Shown in pieces: positions 28,052-37,275 of a stretch of 64,000 nucleotides of DNA. The stretch comes from Pelagihabitans sp947500445 (lineage in GTDB: Bacteria; Bacteroidota; Bacteroidia; Flavobacteriales; Flavobacteriaceae), in assembly GCF_050589625.1 (NCBI RefSeq), contig NZ_JBNGOP010000016.1:59308-123307 (forward strand), read 5' to 3'. The notes beneath the pieces were generated by a model. The model did not search any database and had not been told where the DNA came from. It was given only the letters and a program-made list of their open reading frames with translations. How positions within the stretch are numbered: the first letter of the stretch is position 1; each line of letters begins with the position of its first letter. A program made the position numbers and the translations under genes.

Positions 28052-28903
28052 TTATGGAATTAGGAGCAGTTTTTCCGATGGCAGTATGGTATCGATCAGT
28101 TCCAACTTCGAAAGTTGTTCCTGAACCATCCTTAAGCCTGAAGCGGATAGCGGTTCCTGGCTCCACTCGGTAAGCCGTAGCCATTCCTGAATGTCCGGTA
28201 GGGTCTGCCCATAGCGGTTGGACAAGGTGCGGTCGATACTGGGAATGTTTTTAAACTCAACGGTATATTTTTTGATGAGCTCGCATACATGCTTCAAACA
28301 GGCCTGTTCCGTGGACGAGAAACGGTCCGTTGCGGCGATAACAAAACAGGGCCATGGGGTAGGGCAGTCGCCCAATCGTCTAAAGGTGCCGTTGTCTACC
28401 AAGGGTTTTGTGGTAAAGTGTTCCCACATAAAGTAATCGGCATTGCCATTGGTGAGCGCTTCCACGGCACCATCCAAATGGTCGACGACCTCAAACCGTA
28501 ACGAACCGGTATCCCAGCCTTCATTTTCGGCATGTACGTAGGCCATGAGATGACTACCGCTGCCGAAACGACTAATGGCCACTTTTGCCCCTTTTAAATC
28601 GCTTATTTCCCTAAAATTACTTTTTGCCCCTACATGGATGCCCCAGCGCAAGGGGCTCTCTATATATTTTTGAACGATTTTGACGGTATTTCCGGAGGTG
28701 ATGCTTTTTACGATGCCCTCGGTTAAAATAATGGCGAGGTCCGCTTCCCCGGAAGCCAGCAACTCGCTCATCCTTCCCGTTCCTTCGGGTACATCGGTCC
28801 ATTGCAGGTCGATGCCCCTTTCTTCAAAAGCACCTTCGTCAATGGCCAAATGCCAAGGGAAGTTAAAATGTTCCGGTACGCCTACGATTTTTACTGTTTT
28901 CAT
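28052..28903 (-). CDS. SsuA/THI5-like substrate-binding protein without signal peptide
   Basis: A 283-residue periplasmic-binding-protein fold of the NMT1/THI5/SsuA type (VPEHFNFPWHLAIDEGAFEERGID, GEADLAIILTEG, KGAKVAISRFGSGSH). Starting at ATG 28903 (MKTVKIVGVPEH) there is no signal sequence or lipobox, and no ABC permease or ATPase gene is adjacent. It may therefore be a cytosolic enzyme or sensor that reuses the fold, as THI5-type pyrimidine synthases do (known for the family), or a binding protein with another export route. It follows the nucleoside phosphorylase gene by 54 bases on the same strand. Confidence 0.75.
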   Translation of the reverse strand: MKTVKIVGVPEHFNFPWHLAIDEGAFEERGIDLQWTDVPEGTGRMSELLASGEADLAIILTEGIVKSITSGNTVKIVQKYIESPLRWGIHVGAKSNFREISDLKGAKVAISRFGSGSHLMAYVHAENEGWDTGSLRFEVVDHLDGAVEALTNGNADYFMWEHFTTKPLVDNGTFRRLGDCPTPWPCFVIAATDRFSSTEQACLKHVCELIKKYTVEFKNIPSIDRTLSNRYGQTLPDIQEWLRLTEWSQEPLSASGLRMVQEQLSKLELIDTILPSEKLLLIP

Positions 28904-28957
28904 ATCGAACGTAATCAATAAGGGGTTTTGGTTTTATAGTTTTTCCGTTTTGGATGT

Positions 28958-29842
28958 TCACGGTTCGGTACCGGCAGAGGCCAAACGGTCCAGAGCATAT
29001 TGAATAAGTTCCTGCACCGTTTCCGAGGCCTTGATGGAAAAGGCGCCAGTGGCCCGATTGGCCAAAATGGCGTTCAAGGAGACTGCCCGGTGTCCCAATA
29101 AGCTTGCCAACAGGTATATCCCTGAGGTTTCCATTTCCAAGTTGGTTATTTGGTGGTCGCCGTATCGAAAACTGGTCAACTGTTCAAAAAACGCAAGATT
29201 GGAAGCCCGCAAGCGCAAATTTCTTCCTTGAGGGCCGTAAAATCCGGTATTGGTTACCGTCACCCCAAATCGTATACGATTTGAGATAAAATGATCTTTA
29301 AGGTTTTCGTCGCAGGGAAGGCTGTAGGGCACGGCTTTTTCCTTTGCCCACTTTGTTTGGGATACAAAGGCCTTGGCCAGTCGCTGTTTCCCATCTAGCT
29401 GGTGTTGGTAGTGGTGCATTAGTCCGTCCAGTCCCAGTGCGAATTCGCTCAGTAAAAAGGAATCTACGGGAATATCGGGCTGCACGGCGCCGGAAGTACC
29501 GATGCGCACAATGTCCAGTATCGTTCGTTCCTTTTTTATGGTCCGACTTTCAAAATCGATGTTGACCAATGCATCCAATTCATTTAGAACGATATCGATA
29601 TTGTCCGTTCCGATACCTGTGGAAATCACGGTCAATTTTTTTTCGTTCAAATATCCGGTATGGGTATGGAACTCCCTTTTGTTCCTACAAACGGTAATCC
29701 TATCAAAGTGTTTGGAAACCTGCGGGACCCTTTCGGGATCACCCACAAAAATGATGGTTTTGGCAATATCCTCCGGTCGGAGACATAAATGATAAATGGA
29801 GCCATCCTCGTTAAGGATCAGTTCGGACGGGGCTAGGGGCAT
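28958..29842 (-). CDS. Nucleoside phosphorylase (uridine/purine phosphorylase family)
   Basis: A 294-residue NP-I family phosphorylase that cleaves nucleosides with phosphate to base and ribose-1-phosphate. Visible blocks are IFVGDPERVPQVSKHF (phosphate-binding Gly-Asp), VISTGIGTDNIDIVLNEL, VRIGTSGAVQ and NLEMETSGIYLLASLLG (ribose-binding Glu-Met-Glu). The last block and the overall length fit uridine phosphorylase-like members best. Its start is one base after the stop of the DUF1835 gene, so both are co-transcribed. Confidence 0.87.
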   Translation of the reverse strand: MPLAPSELILNEDGSIYHLCLRPEDIAKTIIFVGDPERVPQVSKHFDRITVCRNKREFHTHTGYLNEKKLTVISTGIGTDNIDIVLNELDALVNIDFESRTIKKERTILDIVRIGTSGAVQPDIPVDSFLLSEFALGLDGLMHHYQHQLDGKQRLAKAFVSQTKWAKEKAVPYSLPCDENLKDHFISNRIRFGVTVTNTGFYGPQGRNLRLRASNLAFFEQLTSFRYGDHQITNLEMETSGIYLLASLLGHRAVSLNAILANRATGAFSIKASETVQELIQYALDRLASAGTEP

Positions 29843-29843
29843 A

Positions 29844-30776
29844 CTACAGTTTCAGTATTCGATCGGTATCCGTGTTGTAAAGGTAGCTGTACTTCAATGC
29901 GCCGCCCAAGTATACTTCATGGTCCTGTAATCCCGAATAGTAGCTTGTTTTTTCCGCCAATATGTCCTTTCCTTTGTTCGATAGGCGAACGGGATTAAAA
30001 GAGGAAAACAGCGGTTTTAGGCGAAGGATTGCCCTATTGTACTGGCTGTTCCCGAATCCCAGCCAATTTTGATTTTGCAGTAGTGCACGCAGGAATTCCT
30101 TTTTATTGGAGGGTTTCTCCTGTACTGCCAGCTTCAAAATGGTATTTTCCATATGGTTCAAACCATTGCGAATCGATGGAAATCGCTGCAGATGCATTTT
30201 TATTGCGTCGGAGAGGTAATGGAATTGATACTGATCAAAATCGGTAAGGTTTTCCAGCCGCATAGGATTGTCGCTGCAGTAGAGCTGCCAAACGTAGTCC
30301 GCGTACTCGATATCGTCCTGAGTCAGGGTTATCTTTTTTTGGTAAAGGGCCGACAATTGCTCATCGGAGAGTTGGTCGAGGGTGAAAAGACGGTCGCTAT
30401 TGTCCTCTTTGCCGCTACATACCAGGGAAACCTGGGCGTACTTCCGATGGGTTTTTAGCCAGCTGATCACCGCTAACATATTGATCTGGCAAAAAAGATC
30501 GTATTCAAACCACAATACAATTTCGTCCTGCTGTTTGTGATTGCAGAGCGAACGGTATTCCTTTAGGGTCTTTTCGATAAAGGAGGACTTTGAAATGCGG
30601 TAGTTTTTATGCAGAAAATCGAAGCGGGCCTTCCAGAACGATTCGCTACCTACGCTGGTCAAGGTTTTTCCCTCGCACAACATTTCGCGCCATGTAATGA
30701 TATCGCCTTTCCAATGAAGTTTCTTCAAACGGTCGGTAAAAAAATCCCCGTTCGTGATGTGTAAAACTGAGCTCAT
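29844..30776 (-). CDS. DUF1835 domain-containing protein
   Basis: A 310-residue cytosolic protein whose start LHITNGDFFTDRLKK and GDIITWREMLCEGKT match the DUF1835 family, with the common C-terminal DUF3658-like helical region. No catalytic motif is obvious and the function is unknown. It is translationally coupled to the nucleoside phosphorylase gene (one base apart), which hints at a nucleotide-related role (inference). Confidence 0.75.
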   Translation of the reverse strand: MSSVLHITNGDFFTDRLKKLHWKGDIITWREMLCEGKTLTSVGSESFWKARFDFLHKNYRISKSSFIEKTLKEYRSLCNHKQQDEIVLWFEYDLFCQINMLAVISWLKTHRKYAQVSLVCSGKEDNSDRLFTLDQLSDEQLSALYQKKITLTQDDIEYADYVWQLYCSDNPMRLENLTDFDQYQFHYLSDAIKMHLQRFPSIRNGLNHMENTILKLAVQEKPSNKKEFLRALLQNQNWLGFGNSQYNRAILRLKPLFSSFNPVRLSNKGKDILAEKTSYYSGLQDHEVYLGGALKYSYLYNTDTDRILKL

Positions 30777-30900
30777 TGGACTTAGGTATTGGTTCTAGCT
30801 ATTAAAAATAGCATTTAATCGAAACAAACAAAATTAAATTAACACAAAGTGTAGCTATCCGTGTTTTTAAAAATGTCCCCGTTCCGTTTCTCCGGCATGA

Positions 30901-31227
30901 TCAACCCCCGACGCGCTTTACTTTAAAGCCTTTCTCCTTTAAAATGGCCATGATCTTGTCCCTGTAATCTCCTTGTATGATGATGGTGCCCTGTTTGAAA
31001 CTTCCGCCGACCCCTAGGGTGGTCTTCAACGTTTTTGCCAGTTTTTTGAAATCGCTTTCGGCGCCGTTGTACCCGTCCAAAATGGTAATCGGTTTTCCTT
31101 TGCGCTTTTCATACTTGCAGAGAATGGGTTCCTCCTGCAACCAAACTTCCGATTTGGCCGGTTTTTCCACCTCTTTTTCGGGTACATGCTCCGGAAAAAG
31201 GTTTTTTAGTTGGTCTTTGAGATCCAT
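30901..31227 (-). CDS. SUI1/YciH family translation initiation factor-like protein
   Basis: A 108-residue protein whose C-terminal half (LDGYNGAESDFKKLAKTLKT, GVGGSFKQGTIIIQGDYRDK) is the SUI1/eIF1 fold; the KGFKVKRVGG tail is typical. Bacterial YciH affects fidelity of start-site selection in the 30S complex. N-terminal 40 residues are a short charged extension. Single gene, no operon partner. Confidence 0.87.
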   Translation of the reverse strand: MDLKDQLKNLFPEHVPEKEVEKPAKSEVWLQEEPILCKYEKRKGKPITILDGYNGAESDFKKLAKTLKTTLGVGGSFKQGTIIIQGDYRDKIMAILKEKGFKVKRVGG

Positions 31228-31282
31228 GGATAGTTGGTGTTTTGTTGATAATGGGGCATCGGTACTGTGAAAAACATGTCGT

Positions 31283-32233
31283 TTAGGCTTTTACCAGCCC
31301 GAGTTCGATAAGCCTTTCATGCAAAAATTCCCCTGCGGTAATGTCCTCGAATTGTTTTGGTTTGTTGTCGTCAACACAGTTTTCCAGACAGTTCAATGGC
31401 ATTTCGCTAATGGGATGCATGAAAAAGGGAATCGAATAGCGCGATGTTCCCCAAAGTTCCCTTGGGGGGTTCACCACTTTATGTATGGTAGATTTTAGCC
31501 TGTTGTTGGTCAAACGGGACAGCATGTCGCCTACGTTTATCATCAGTTGGTCGGGTCGCGCAATGGCGTCGATCCATTCTCCTTGGTGGTTTTGCACTTG
31601 AAGCCCTTTACCGTGTGCGCCCATCAACAGGGTGATCAGGTTGATATCTCCATGCGCGGCGGCCCGTTCCGCGTTTTTTGGTTCGTCGGTAATAGGTGGG
31701 TAATGTATGGGTCTTAAAATGGAGTTCCCGTTCTTGATAAACTTGTCGAAGTAGGTCTCCTCCAGATCAAGGTGCAGTGCAAGTGCCCGCAACACGTATT
31801 TGGCCGTTTTTTCCAACATCCGATAGGTTTCCTTGCCCACAATGTTGAATTTGGGAAGTTCCGCTACCAACACGTTATCGTGATATTCCTTTTCCAGGGC
31901 GGGGTTGTCCGTAACGTACTGCCCAAAATGCCAAAACTCCTTTAAATCGCCTTCTTTTCGTCCTTTCGCATGTTCTTTTCCAAAAGAAGTATATCCCCGT
32001 TGCCCGCCGATACCTGCAATTTCATACTTGTCCTTGGTTTGCTGTGGCAGCTCAAAAAACGCTTTTATTTCGGTGTAAAGATCCGCTACCAGCGCCTCTG
32101 ATAGAAAATGACCGCTCAAGGCGACAAAACCGATATCACCAAAGGCATTGCCGATATCCTCGGTAAATTTTTGTTTCCGTGCGGGGTCATCCGATATGAA
32201 ATCCCGTAAATCGACACTGGGTATTGTATTCAT
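31283..32233 (-). CDS. Isopenicillin-N-synthase-like 2-oxoglutarate/Fe(II) oxygenase
   Basis: A 316-residue non-haem iron oxygenase with the N-terminal DIOX_N domain and a C-terminal 2OG-FeII_Oxy domain. The facial triad is H-x-D in AAHGDINLITLL plus a distal His in KSTIHKVVNPP, and the co-substrate Arg lies in TSRYSIPFFMHP. Proteins like this are common in marine Flavobacteriaceae; the natural substrate is unknown. Divergent from the BCKDH gene. Confidence 0.85.
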   Translation of the reverse strand: MNTIPSVDLRDFISDDPARKQKFTEDIGNAFGDIGFVALSGHFLSEALVADLYTEIKAFFELPQQTKDKYEIAGIGGQRGYTSFGKEHAKGRKEGDLKEFWHFGQYVTDNPALEKEYHDNVLVAELPKFNIVGKETYRMLEKTAKYVLRALALHLDLEETYFDKFIKNGNSILRPIHYPPITDEPKNAERAAAHGDINLITLLMGAHGKGLQVQNHQGEWIDAIARPDQLMINVGDMLSRLTNNRLKSTIHKVVNPPRELWGTSRYSIPFFMHPISEMPLNCLENCVDDNKPKQFEDITAGEFLHERLIELGLVKA

Positions 32234-32529
32234 GCCCTTTATTTAGTGAACCTGTACAGGCTTGTTTTCCGACCTTCAAAAATCACATTTTACATCGCTA
32301 TCCCGTTATTTTCAGGAACTCGATTCCTATCACGTTTTCTAAAAACGACTACAAAACGGCACAAATGCAAATTTTATGGGTTCCGAACAAGACGTTTGAA
32401 CCGGTTCAATTAGAATTATAACAAAGTTAGTAAATATTGGAAGGATGGAATAGCGTACGGATGCTGTTTTAAGCGTGCATTTTCGTTACATTTATCCTTA
32501 GATTGTATTAAAAAACGCCAAAATATAAC

Positions 32530-34506
32530 ATGAAGTACCAAAACAAGGGCATTTCGGACGCGACATCGGTATTGCTTTACCAAAGGATGTTGACCTCACG
32601 AATGATCGAGGAAAAGATGCTTATCCTACTCCGACAGGGTAAAATTTCCAAATGGTTCAGTGGTATCGGGCAAGAAGCCGTTTCGGTAGGCGTTACCACC
32701 GCCTTGGACGAAGCGGAATATATACTTCCCATGCACCGGAACCTGGGAGTGTTCGTCAGCAGGGGTATTCCGTTGAATCGATTGTTCTCGCAATGGCAGG
32801 GCAAGGCAAATGGTTTTACCAAGGGGCGGGACCGCAGTTTTCACTTTGGCAGCCAAGAACATAAAATTGTTGGAATGATCTCGCATTTGGGTCCGCAAAT
32901 GGGTGTTGCCGACGGTATCGCATTGGCCCATACCATTACGGGGGACAAGAAAGTGACCGCGGTTTTCAGCGGGGAAGGGGGAACCAGCGAGGGTGACTTT
33001 CATGAAGCGCTCAATATCGCCTCGGTTTGGAACTTGCCGGTACTATTTTGCATCGAAAACAATGGATACGGACTTTCGACCCCGACCAAGGAGCAGTATA
33101 ATTGTGACAATTTGGTAGATCGCGGCCCAGGGTATGGTATGGAATCCCATTTTCTAGATGGCAACAATGTGCTAGAGGTATATGCCCTGATCGATTCCCT
33201 AAGAAAAAGCATGTTATCACATCCCCGCCCCGTGCTTTTGGAATTTAAAACCTTTCGTATGCGCGGTCATGAAGAGGCGAGCGGTACCAAATATGTTCCG
33301 GAGGCACTTATGGCCAAATGGGCGGCGAAGGACCCTTTGGAAAACTATGAGACTTTTCTGCGGGAAGAAGGGTTGCTAACGGGTTCCCGCATAGCGGAGC
33401 TTAAATCGGAAATTACAGCGGAAATCGATACCCATTTGAAAACCGTTTTCGCCGAGGAGTCTGTACAGTATAATAAAAGTGATGAATTAAATGATGTATA
33501 CAAACCATTTGATTTTAAAGAAATTAAAATTGGTAATAATACTGAAAAAATTCGTTTTGTAGATGCAATTTCCCAAGGGCTGCGACAAGCCATGGAGCAG
33601 TATCAAAATCTGGTTATCATGGGTCAGGATATTGCGGACTATGGCGGTGTTTTCAAAATTACGGAGGGGTTCGTACAGGAGTTTGGAAAAGAACGGGTGC
33701 GTAATACACCGATCTGTGAATCGGCCGTGGTTTCGGCCGCGATGGGCCTTTCCATTGCAGGTATGAAAGCCGTTGTTGAAATGCAATTCGCCGATTTTGC
33801 GAGTACCGGTTTTAATCCGATTGTAAACTACCTGGCCAAAAGCCATTATCGATGGGGCGAAAAGGCCGACGTGGTCATACGGATGCCCTGTGGGGGCGAT
33901 GTAGGCGCCGGACCCTTCCATTCGCAGACGAACGAAGCCTGGTTTACCAAAACACCGGGTTTAAAAGTAGTGTATCCCGCTTTTCCCTATGACGCCAAAG
34001 GGTTACTGGCTACCGCGATAGCGGACCCCAATCCCGTGCTGTTTTTTGAGCACAAAGGACTCTATAGAAGTGTTGACCAAGAAGTGCCGACCGACTACTA
34101 TACCCTTCCTTTTGGCAAGGCATCGATACTGCGGTCCGGTGATGCCATTACCATCGTGAGTTATGGTGCAGCGGTCCATTGGGCAATGGATACGTTGGCG
34201 AAGCATCCGGGCATCCAGGCCGAACTTATCGATCTAAGGACGCTCGCTCCCTTGGATACCGAAACAATATTCCAATCGGTACAAAAAACGGGAAAACTCA
34301 TTATTCTCCAGGAAGACAGCCTGTTCGGGGGTGTGGCCAGTGATATTTCCGCATTGGTTACAGAGCATTGTTTTGCGTATTTGGACGGACCTATCAAACG
34401 GGTGGCCAGTGAAGAAACGCCCATCCCTTTTGCAAAAAACCTTGAGGACGGTTATTTGCCCAAAGGACGTTTCGAATCGGAATTACTGGACCTATTGGCA
34501 TATTAA
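32530..34506 (+). CDS. Fused 2-oxoisovalerate (branched-chain 2-oxoacid) dehydrogenase E1 alpha/beta
   Basis: A 658-residue thiamine-diphosphate enzyme with both E1 chains in one polypeptide. The alpha part (1-330) has the TPP motif starting GEGGTSEGDFHEA and ending CIENNGYGLS, the beta part (about 335-658) begins IRFVDAISQGLRQAM and has the typical GQDIADYGGVFKIT segment. It would decarboxylate branched-chain 2-oxoacids and acylate the E2 lipoyl domain, feeding branched-chain acyl-CoA to fatty-acid synthesis, which is prominent in this phylum. The E2 and E3 genes are not adjacent. Confidence 0.9.
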   Translation: MKYQNKGISDATSVLLYQRMLTSRMIEEKMLILLRQGKISKWFSGIGQEAVSVGVTTALDEAEYILPMHRNLGVFVSRGIPLNRLFSQWQGKANGFTKGRDRSFHFGSQEHKIVGMISHLGPQMGVADGIALAHTITGDKKVTAVFSGEGGTSEGDFHEALNIASVWNLPVLFCIENNGYGLSTPTKEQYNCDNLVDRGPGYGMESHFLDGNNVLEVYALIDSLRKSMLSHPRPVLLEFKTFRMRGHEEASGTKYVPEALMAKWAAKDPLENYETFLREEGLLTGSRIAELKSEITAEIDTHLKTVFAEESVQYNKSDELNDVYKPFDFKEIKIGNNTEKIRFVDAISQGLRQAMEQYQNLVIMGQDIADYGGVFKITEGFVQEFGKERVRNTPICESAVVSAAMGLSIAGMKAVVEMQFADFASTGFNPIVNYLAKSHYRWGEKADVVIRMPCGGDVGAGPFHSQTNEAWFTKTPGLKVVYPAFPYDAKGLLATAIADPNPVLFFEHKGLYRSVDQEVPTDYYTLPFGKASILRSGDAITIVSYGAAVHWAMDTLAKHPGIQAELIDLRTLAPLDTETIFQSVQKTGKLIILQEDSLFGGVASDISALVTEHCFAYLDGPIKRVASEETPIPFAKNLEDGYLPKGRFESELLDLLAY

Positions 34507-34699
34507 TACCATTTTAAGTTGCCGGTTTTTTTGTCCCATTTTTCGGTCTTCTTTAGCGAAAAGCATCAAAGCATCTTCGATATGGGGCAATCACTTGACC
34601 GCTTTTGCCTCATCTTTGCAATCAATTAACATCATTTAACGTTTTTTCAAGGCCAAGCAAGCGGTCGGACACGTATATAGAATTATAAAAAACACCCCA

Positions 34700-35173
34700 A
34701 TGAACAAAACACTTTTATTTTTTCTGGCGCTGGGATTTACCATCAGCTCCTGTTCTCTATCCAAGGCGGTACGGGAACAACGCAACCTATTGAGCGGTAC
34801 ATGGACGCTCACTGATGTTTCTTATGAAAATAGTTCGGGAAGCTTCCAATCCACCCTCTTCAACGATGCCAAGGACATCTGTTTTGAAGGCAGTGATTGG
34901 TTTTTTAGGGACAATAATAGCACAGGTCGCTATACCCTTTCCGCTTCGTCCCTTTGTACGGGCGGTGATCGGTATATCCGATGGTCCGTTGTCGATGGGA
35001 GCCCGAACCAATTACAGTTCAAACGTATCGATGAAAAGAACAAGGATATTTCCGGGGGACAGGGATATCGCTTGAACATCAGCTCCTTGTCCGCTACCCA
35101 AATGGTCTTAAAGTCGAACAGCACGGTAGGTGCGGATCGAGTGACCATCGTTTATCAATTCACTAAAAAATAG
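34700..35173 (+). CDS. Lipocalin-like lipoprotein
   Basis: A 157-residue exported protein with lipobox (LGFTISSC, Cys18) and a beta-rich body whose LLSGTWTLTDVSYEN and SDWFFRDNNSTGRYTL segments recall the bacterial lipocalin-like (DUF4488/5004-type) families. Outer-envelope location is expected. It is four bases from the OmpA-family gene, so the two form an operon and may work together at the outer membrane. Confidence 0.7.
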   Translation: MNKTLLFFLALGFTISSCSLSKAVREQRNLLSGTWTLTDVSYENSSGSFQSTLFNDAKDICFEGSDWFFRDNNSTGRYTLSASSLCTGGDRYIRWSVVDGSPNQLQFKRIDEKNKDISGGQGYRLNISSLSATQMVLKSNSTVGADRVTIVYQFTKK

Positions 35174-35177
35174 AACA

Positions 35178-35870
35178 ATGCATAGCAATACGATTAAAAT
35201 ATTTAGCGCCGTAATGGCATTGACCATGTTTACGGCCTGTAAAACAGTACAGAACGCCAACAAAACCCAAAAAGGTGCCGTTATCGGTGCAAGTGGGGGT
35301 GCCGTGTTGGGCGGTGTCATCGGAAATAATGTCGGCAAAGGGAATACGGCACTCGGTGCCATCATCGGCGCAGTTGTCGGTGGTGCGGCCGGTGGTTATA
35401 TCGGAAACCGTATGGACCGACAGGCCGAACGCATCGAATCCGAAATTCCCGGTGCCGAAGTAACCCGGGTAGGGGAAGGAATCAACGTAACCTTTACGGA
35501 AGACGCCGGGGTATATTTTGACACCAACAAATCCAGCGTAAAAGGAACTTCCGCTACCACATTGGACAAATTGGCCGGAATATTCAAGGAATATCCACAT
35601 TCCTATATTTTGGTGGAGGGCCATACCGATAGTGCCGGACCAGAGGATTATAATATGAGCCTTTCCAAACAACGGGCAGAATCCGTAACACGCTATTTGG
35701 TGGGGCAAGGTATTTCTAACGGCCGCTTTACCACCAAGTGGTACGGAGAGGGACAACCGGTAGGGGACAATACGACCACCGAAGGAAAAGCAAAGAACCG
35801 CAGGGTAGAGCTTGCCATCGTTGCCGATGAGGAGCTAAAACAAGAGGCCAAGGAAAAAGCGGGACAGTAA
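35178..35870 (+). CDS. OmpA-family lipoprotein with glycine zipper (YiaD-like)
   Basis: A 230-residue outer-membrane lipoprotein (lipobox LTMFTAC). Residues about 35-80 are a Gly/Ala-rich glycine-zipper repeat (GAVIGASGGAVLGGVIGNNVG, then GAIIGAVVGGAAGGYIG), able to span or insert into the membrane, followed by an OmpA_C peptidoglycan-binding domain (about 110-215) with EGHTDSAGPEDYN and KQRAESVTRYL. The conserved Asp and Arg for meso-DAP binding are in place. It links the outer membrane to the cell wall. The stop is followed directly by an interspersed palindrome and a terminator. Confidence 0.88.
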   Translation: MHSNTIKIFSAVMALTMFTACKTVQNANKTQKGAVIGASGGAVLGGVIGNNVGKGNTALGAIIGAVVGGAAGGYIGNRMDRQAERIESEIPGAEVTRVGEGINVTFTEDAGVYFDTNKSSVKGTSATTLDKLAGIFKEYPHSYILVEGHTDSAGPEDYNMSLSKQRAESVTRYLVGQGISNGRFTTKWYGEGQPVGDNTTTEGKAKNRRVELAIVADEELKQEAKEKAGQ

Positions 35871-35872
35871 TA

Positions 35873-35898
35873 ATACCATTTCAAAGTTAAAATGGCAT
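35873..35898. repeat. 26-base interspersed palindrome, copy 3
   Basis: ATACCATTT-CAAAGTTA-AAATGGCAT, two bases after the OmpA-family stop codon. The loop is identical to copies 1 and 4; one stem base differs. Confidence 0.72.
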
Positions 35899-35935
35899 AA
35901 GACATAGCTGACTGCGATTTTAAAGGGTATAGCAC

Positions 35936-35966
35936 AAAAAATCCCGGGAATTCTCGGGATTTTTTT
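35936..35966 (+). terminator. Rho-independent terminator after the OmpA-family gene
   Basis: AAAAAATCCCGGGAATTCTCGGGATTTTTTT: a strong GC stem between an A-run and a T-run, 66 bases past the stop codon. Confidence 0.9.
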
Positions 35967-36141
35967 GTTTTCAATAGTACGTACGTTCCCATTGTTCGGA
36001 TAGCAGCCGGGAGTTGTTTGGCCCGTGGGAATCTATTCGTTTCGGATGGAAATTTCCTGCCCGTTGGGCCGCTTCTTGGAAACTTGGGCTAAATTCATAT
36101 AAAACCAAAAAAAGAGAACGGAGTTCAGTATCTTCACTGTA

Positions 36142-37275
36142 ATGAATTGCTATGATGTTGCTATCGTGGGAGGAGGCCTGGCCGGATTGACCGCCGCCAT
36201 TCATTTGGCGAAGGAGGGACTTTCAATCGTACTTTTCGAAAAAAAGACCTACCCACATCACAAAGTTTGCGGAGAATATGTGTCCGAGGAGGTCGTTCCC
36301 TACTTGGAACGGATGGGAGTGCCCCTTGGGCAAATTCCCTATCAGCGGATTCGGCATTTGCAGCTTAGTACGGTAAATGGCCGTATGGTCGACGTTCAAC
36401 TGCCCTTGGGCGGTATCGGCCTAAGCCGTCATTGTTTGGACGATACGCTATATCGCCATGCCCTAACACTTGGGGTCAAAGTGATGAAACGCACGGTTAA
36501 GTCGGTACGCTATTCGACCGCCGACGGACGGTTCGCGATCGGTACGGATGTAGATGGGGACATCAATGCCACTGTGGCCATCGGTGCCTATGGAAAGCGG
36601 GATGCGTTGGACAAACGATTGCAACGGAATTTTATTCGTAACAAGTCCAGCTGGTTGGGGGTAAAGGCCCACTACCGTTATACCGGCTTTTCGGACGATC
36701 TTGTTGCACTGCACAACTTTGAAGGCGGTTACGGCGGGCTATCAAAAACGGAGACCGGCGCCGTAAACTTCTGTTATTTGGCAAGCTACGCTACGTTTCA
36801 AAAATATCCCGATATCGCTTCATTTCAACAGAAGGTGGTCTCCAAAAATCCTCATCTGGGCGCTTTTTTAAAAAAAGCCGAGCCGTTGTTCGATGCCCCG
36901 TTGACCATTGCGCAGATCTCCTTTGCGCCAAAACGGGCGGTGGTGGACCATATGTTGATGTGTGGCGATACGGCGGGACTCATTCACCCGCTTTGCGGAA
37001 ATGGAATGGCGATGGCCATTCATAGCGCCAAGATCGCTTCGGAAGCCGTGCTGCGGTATTTCAGTGTTTCCGATAGTGACCGAACACAACTGGAAAAAGC
37101 ATATACCAAAAGTTGGAACGAACAGTTTGCCGTGCGCATGCGAACGGGACGCATCCTGCAAAAATTGCTTTTAAATCCGCAGTTGTCCCGAACGGCCATG
37201 GCGACGGTAGCGCGTTCCTCTTGGTTGCTCCAAAAAATTATTGCGAATACCCACGGAAAACCTTTGGTATGCTAA
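36142..37275 (+). CDS. FAD-dependent oxidoreductase (geranylgeranyl-reductase-like) of the PKS cluster
   Basis: A 377-residue flavoprotein. The dinucleotide-binding motif VAIVGGGLAGLTAAIHL opens the protein, KVCGEYVS follows the second strand, and MCGDTAGLIHPLCGNGMAMA is the second FAD motif. The fold matches the geranylgeranyl reductase / aromatic hydroxylase superfamily. In this context it probably hydroxylates or reduces the polyketide product (inference by analogy with FAD hydroxylases beside type III PKSs such as SrsC). It overlaps the methyltransferase gene by seven bases and starts the cluster. Confidence 0.85.
   Translation: MNCYDVAIVGGGLAGLTAAIHLAKEGLSIVLFEKKTYPHHKVCGEYVSEEVVPYLERMGVPLGQIPYQRIRHLQLSTVNGRMVDVQLPLGGIGLSRHCLDDTLYRHALTLGVKVMKRTVKSVRYSTADGRFAIGTDVDGDINATVAIGAYGKRDALDKRLQRNFIRNKSSWLGVKAHYRYTGFSDDLVALHNFEGGYGGLSKTETGAVNFCYLASYATFQKYPDIASFQQKVVSKNPHLGAFLKKAEPLFDAPLTIAQISFAPKRAVVDHMLMCGDTAGLIHPLCGNGMAMAIHSAKIASEAVLRYFSVSDSDRTQLEKAYTKSWNEQFAVRMRTGRILQKLLLNPQLSRTAMATVARSSWLLQKIIANTHGKPLVC

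Noticed and set aside
37113..37268. Upstream extension of the methyltransferase gene
   Set aside because: It lies in the FAD-oxidoreductase gene in another frame and has no methyltransferase similarity; ATG 37269 fits better.
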